Positions 63,908 to 64,000 of a DNA stretch of 64,000 nucleotides are shown here, one piece after another. The notes under the pieces are model-generated. The model made no database searches, was not told where the DNA came from, and saw only the letters and a program-made list of their open reading frames with translations. The translations under genes were made by a program, and so were the position numbers. How positions within the stretch are numbered: the first letter of the stretch is position 1; each line of letters starts with the position of its first letter. Source of the DNA: Microbacterium sp. A20 (GTDB taxonomy: Bacteria; Actinomycetota; Actinomycetes; Actinomycetales; Microbacteriaceae); NCBI RefSeq assembly GCF_004794515.1, contig NZ_SSDF01000085.1, positions 60,006 to 124,005 of the forward strand, read 5' to 3'.

Positions 63908-64000
63908 CAGGAGGCTCCGGATCCCGCGCCGAGATGCGGGGGCGGCGGAAGCGGCGACGGCGCGGCGTGCGGTGCCGGCGGGGGAGGCATCGTGGCGGGC
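63907..64000 (-). CDS. C-terminal tail of an upstream gene (partial)
   Basis: The frame enters from the right edge and ends TGA at 63907-63909, overlapping the glycosylase ATG (TGATG). The visible tail is proline-rich, including MPPPPAPHAAPSPLPPPPHL. In related genomes the gene ahead of nei2 is often an Lhr-type ATP-dependent helicase; nothing here confirms it. Confidence 0.35.
   Translation of the reverse strand, partial: PATMPPPPAPHAAPSPLPPPPHLGAGSGAS

Noticed and set aside
1..64000. Prophage, insertion sequences or genomic island
   Set aside because: No transposase, integrase, phage structural or plasmid gene seen, and base composition is even except in short intergenic regions.

Overview
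The window is 64 kb of GC-rich, densely coding chromosome from an actinobacterium, most likely Microbacteriaceae and probably Microbacterium. The evidence is the strong C/G bias at third codon positions, many short operons with ATGA/GTGA overlaps, frequent GTG starts, many leaderless genes (a TANNNT box 6-7 nt before the start codon) and typical family members such as the 115-aa protein at 47380. I see no transposase, integrase, phage gene or CRISPR array. This is ordinary chromosome with a metabolic and transport flavour. No rRNA is present; one tRNA-Cys is.

Layout. 1-7839: a partial secreted-type nuclease, a GntR regulator with a soluble cache protein, and a divergent polyamine/amine ABC importer ending in a Tat lipoprotein amine oxidase. 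7901-15696: a MocR (PLP-binding GntR) regulator coupled to an AlaA-like aminotransferase, tRNA-Cys, a DegT aminotransferase, an AraC/AhpD pair, an amidotransferase, a HAD phosphatase and a YggS-type PLP homeostasis protein. Three of these loci share the operator TTTGRC-CTAT-GYCAAA. 15723-25144: CDGSH plus iron oxidase, PhyH plus beta-propeller, MFS plus GH114, a YbdK ligase, several small stress-type proteins, a copper-storage protein and an FBP protein. 25240-29096: a kynurenine operon (kynA, amidohydrolase, kynU, paaX). 29280-36354: hydrolases, TetR/MBL pair, isochorismatase/NCS1 permease, M18 peptidase and an EamA exporter behind a ykkC/guanidine-I-type riboswitch.

36355-38383 is a two-component system in which the kinase gene is preceded by a 15-codon peptide ORF with a near-perfect Shine-Dalgarno sequence; this is the best candidate for something undescribed. 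38634-46107 is a phosphonate uptake and catabolism operon with its own GntR regulator. 46139-56457 holds mixed housekeeping and transport genes (CinA, FHA, SDR, EamA, YidC, nitronate monooxygenase, purU, antiporter) and a LysR-type effector domain without a DNA-binding domain. 56468-60445 is a PspC-type envelope-stress locus with its own kinase and regulator. 60505-64000 holds a hexapeptide protein, a small membrane protein, a hydrolase, a WYL regulator, a Nei-type glycosylase and the tail of a further gene.

The recurring themes are nitrogen and phosphorus scavenging (amines, tryptophan, aminophosphonates, guanidine), PLP-dependent enzymes and their cofactor homeostasis, and membrane/stress sensing. 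Starts were chosen from ribosome-binding sites, leaderless -10 boxes, gene overlaps and family N-termini. All functions are inferred from sequence patterns read by eye; no database search was run.
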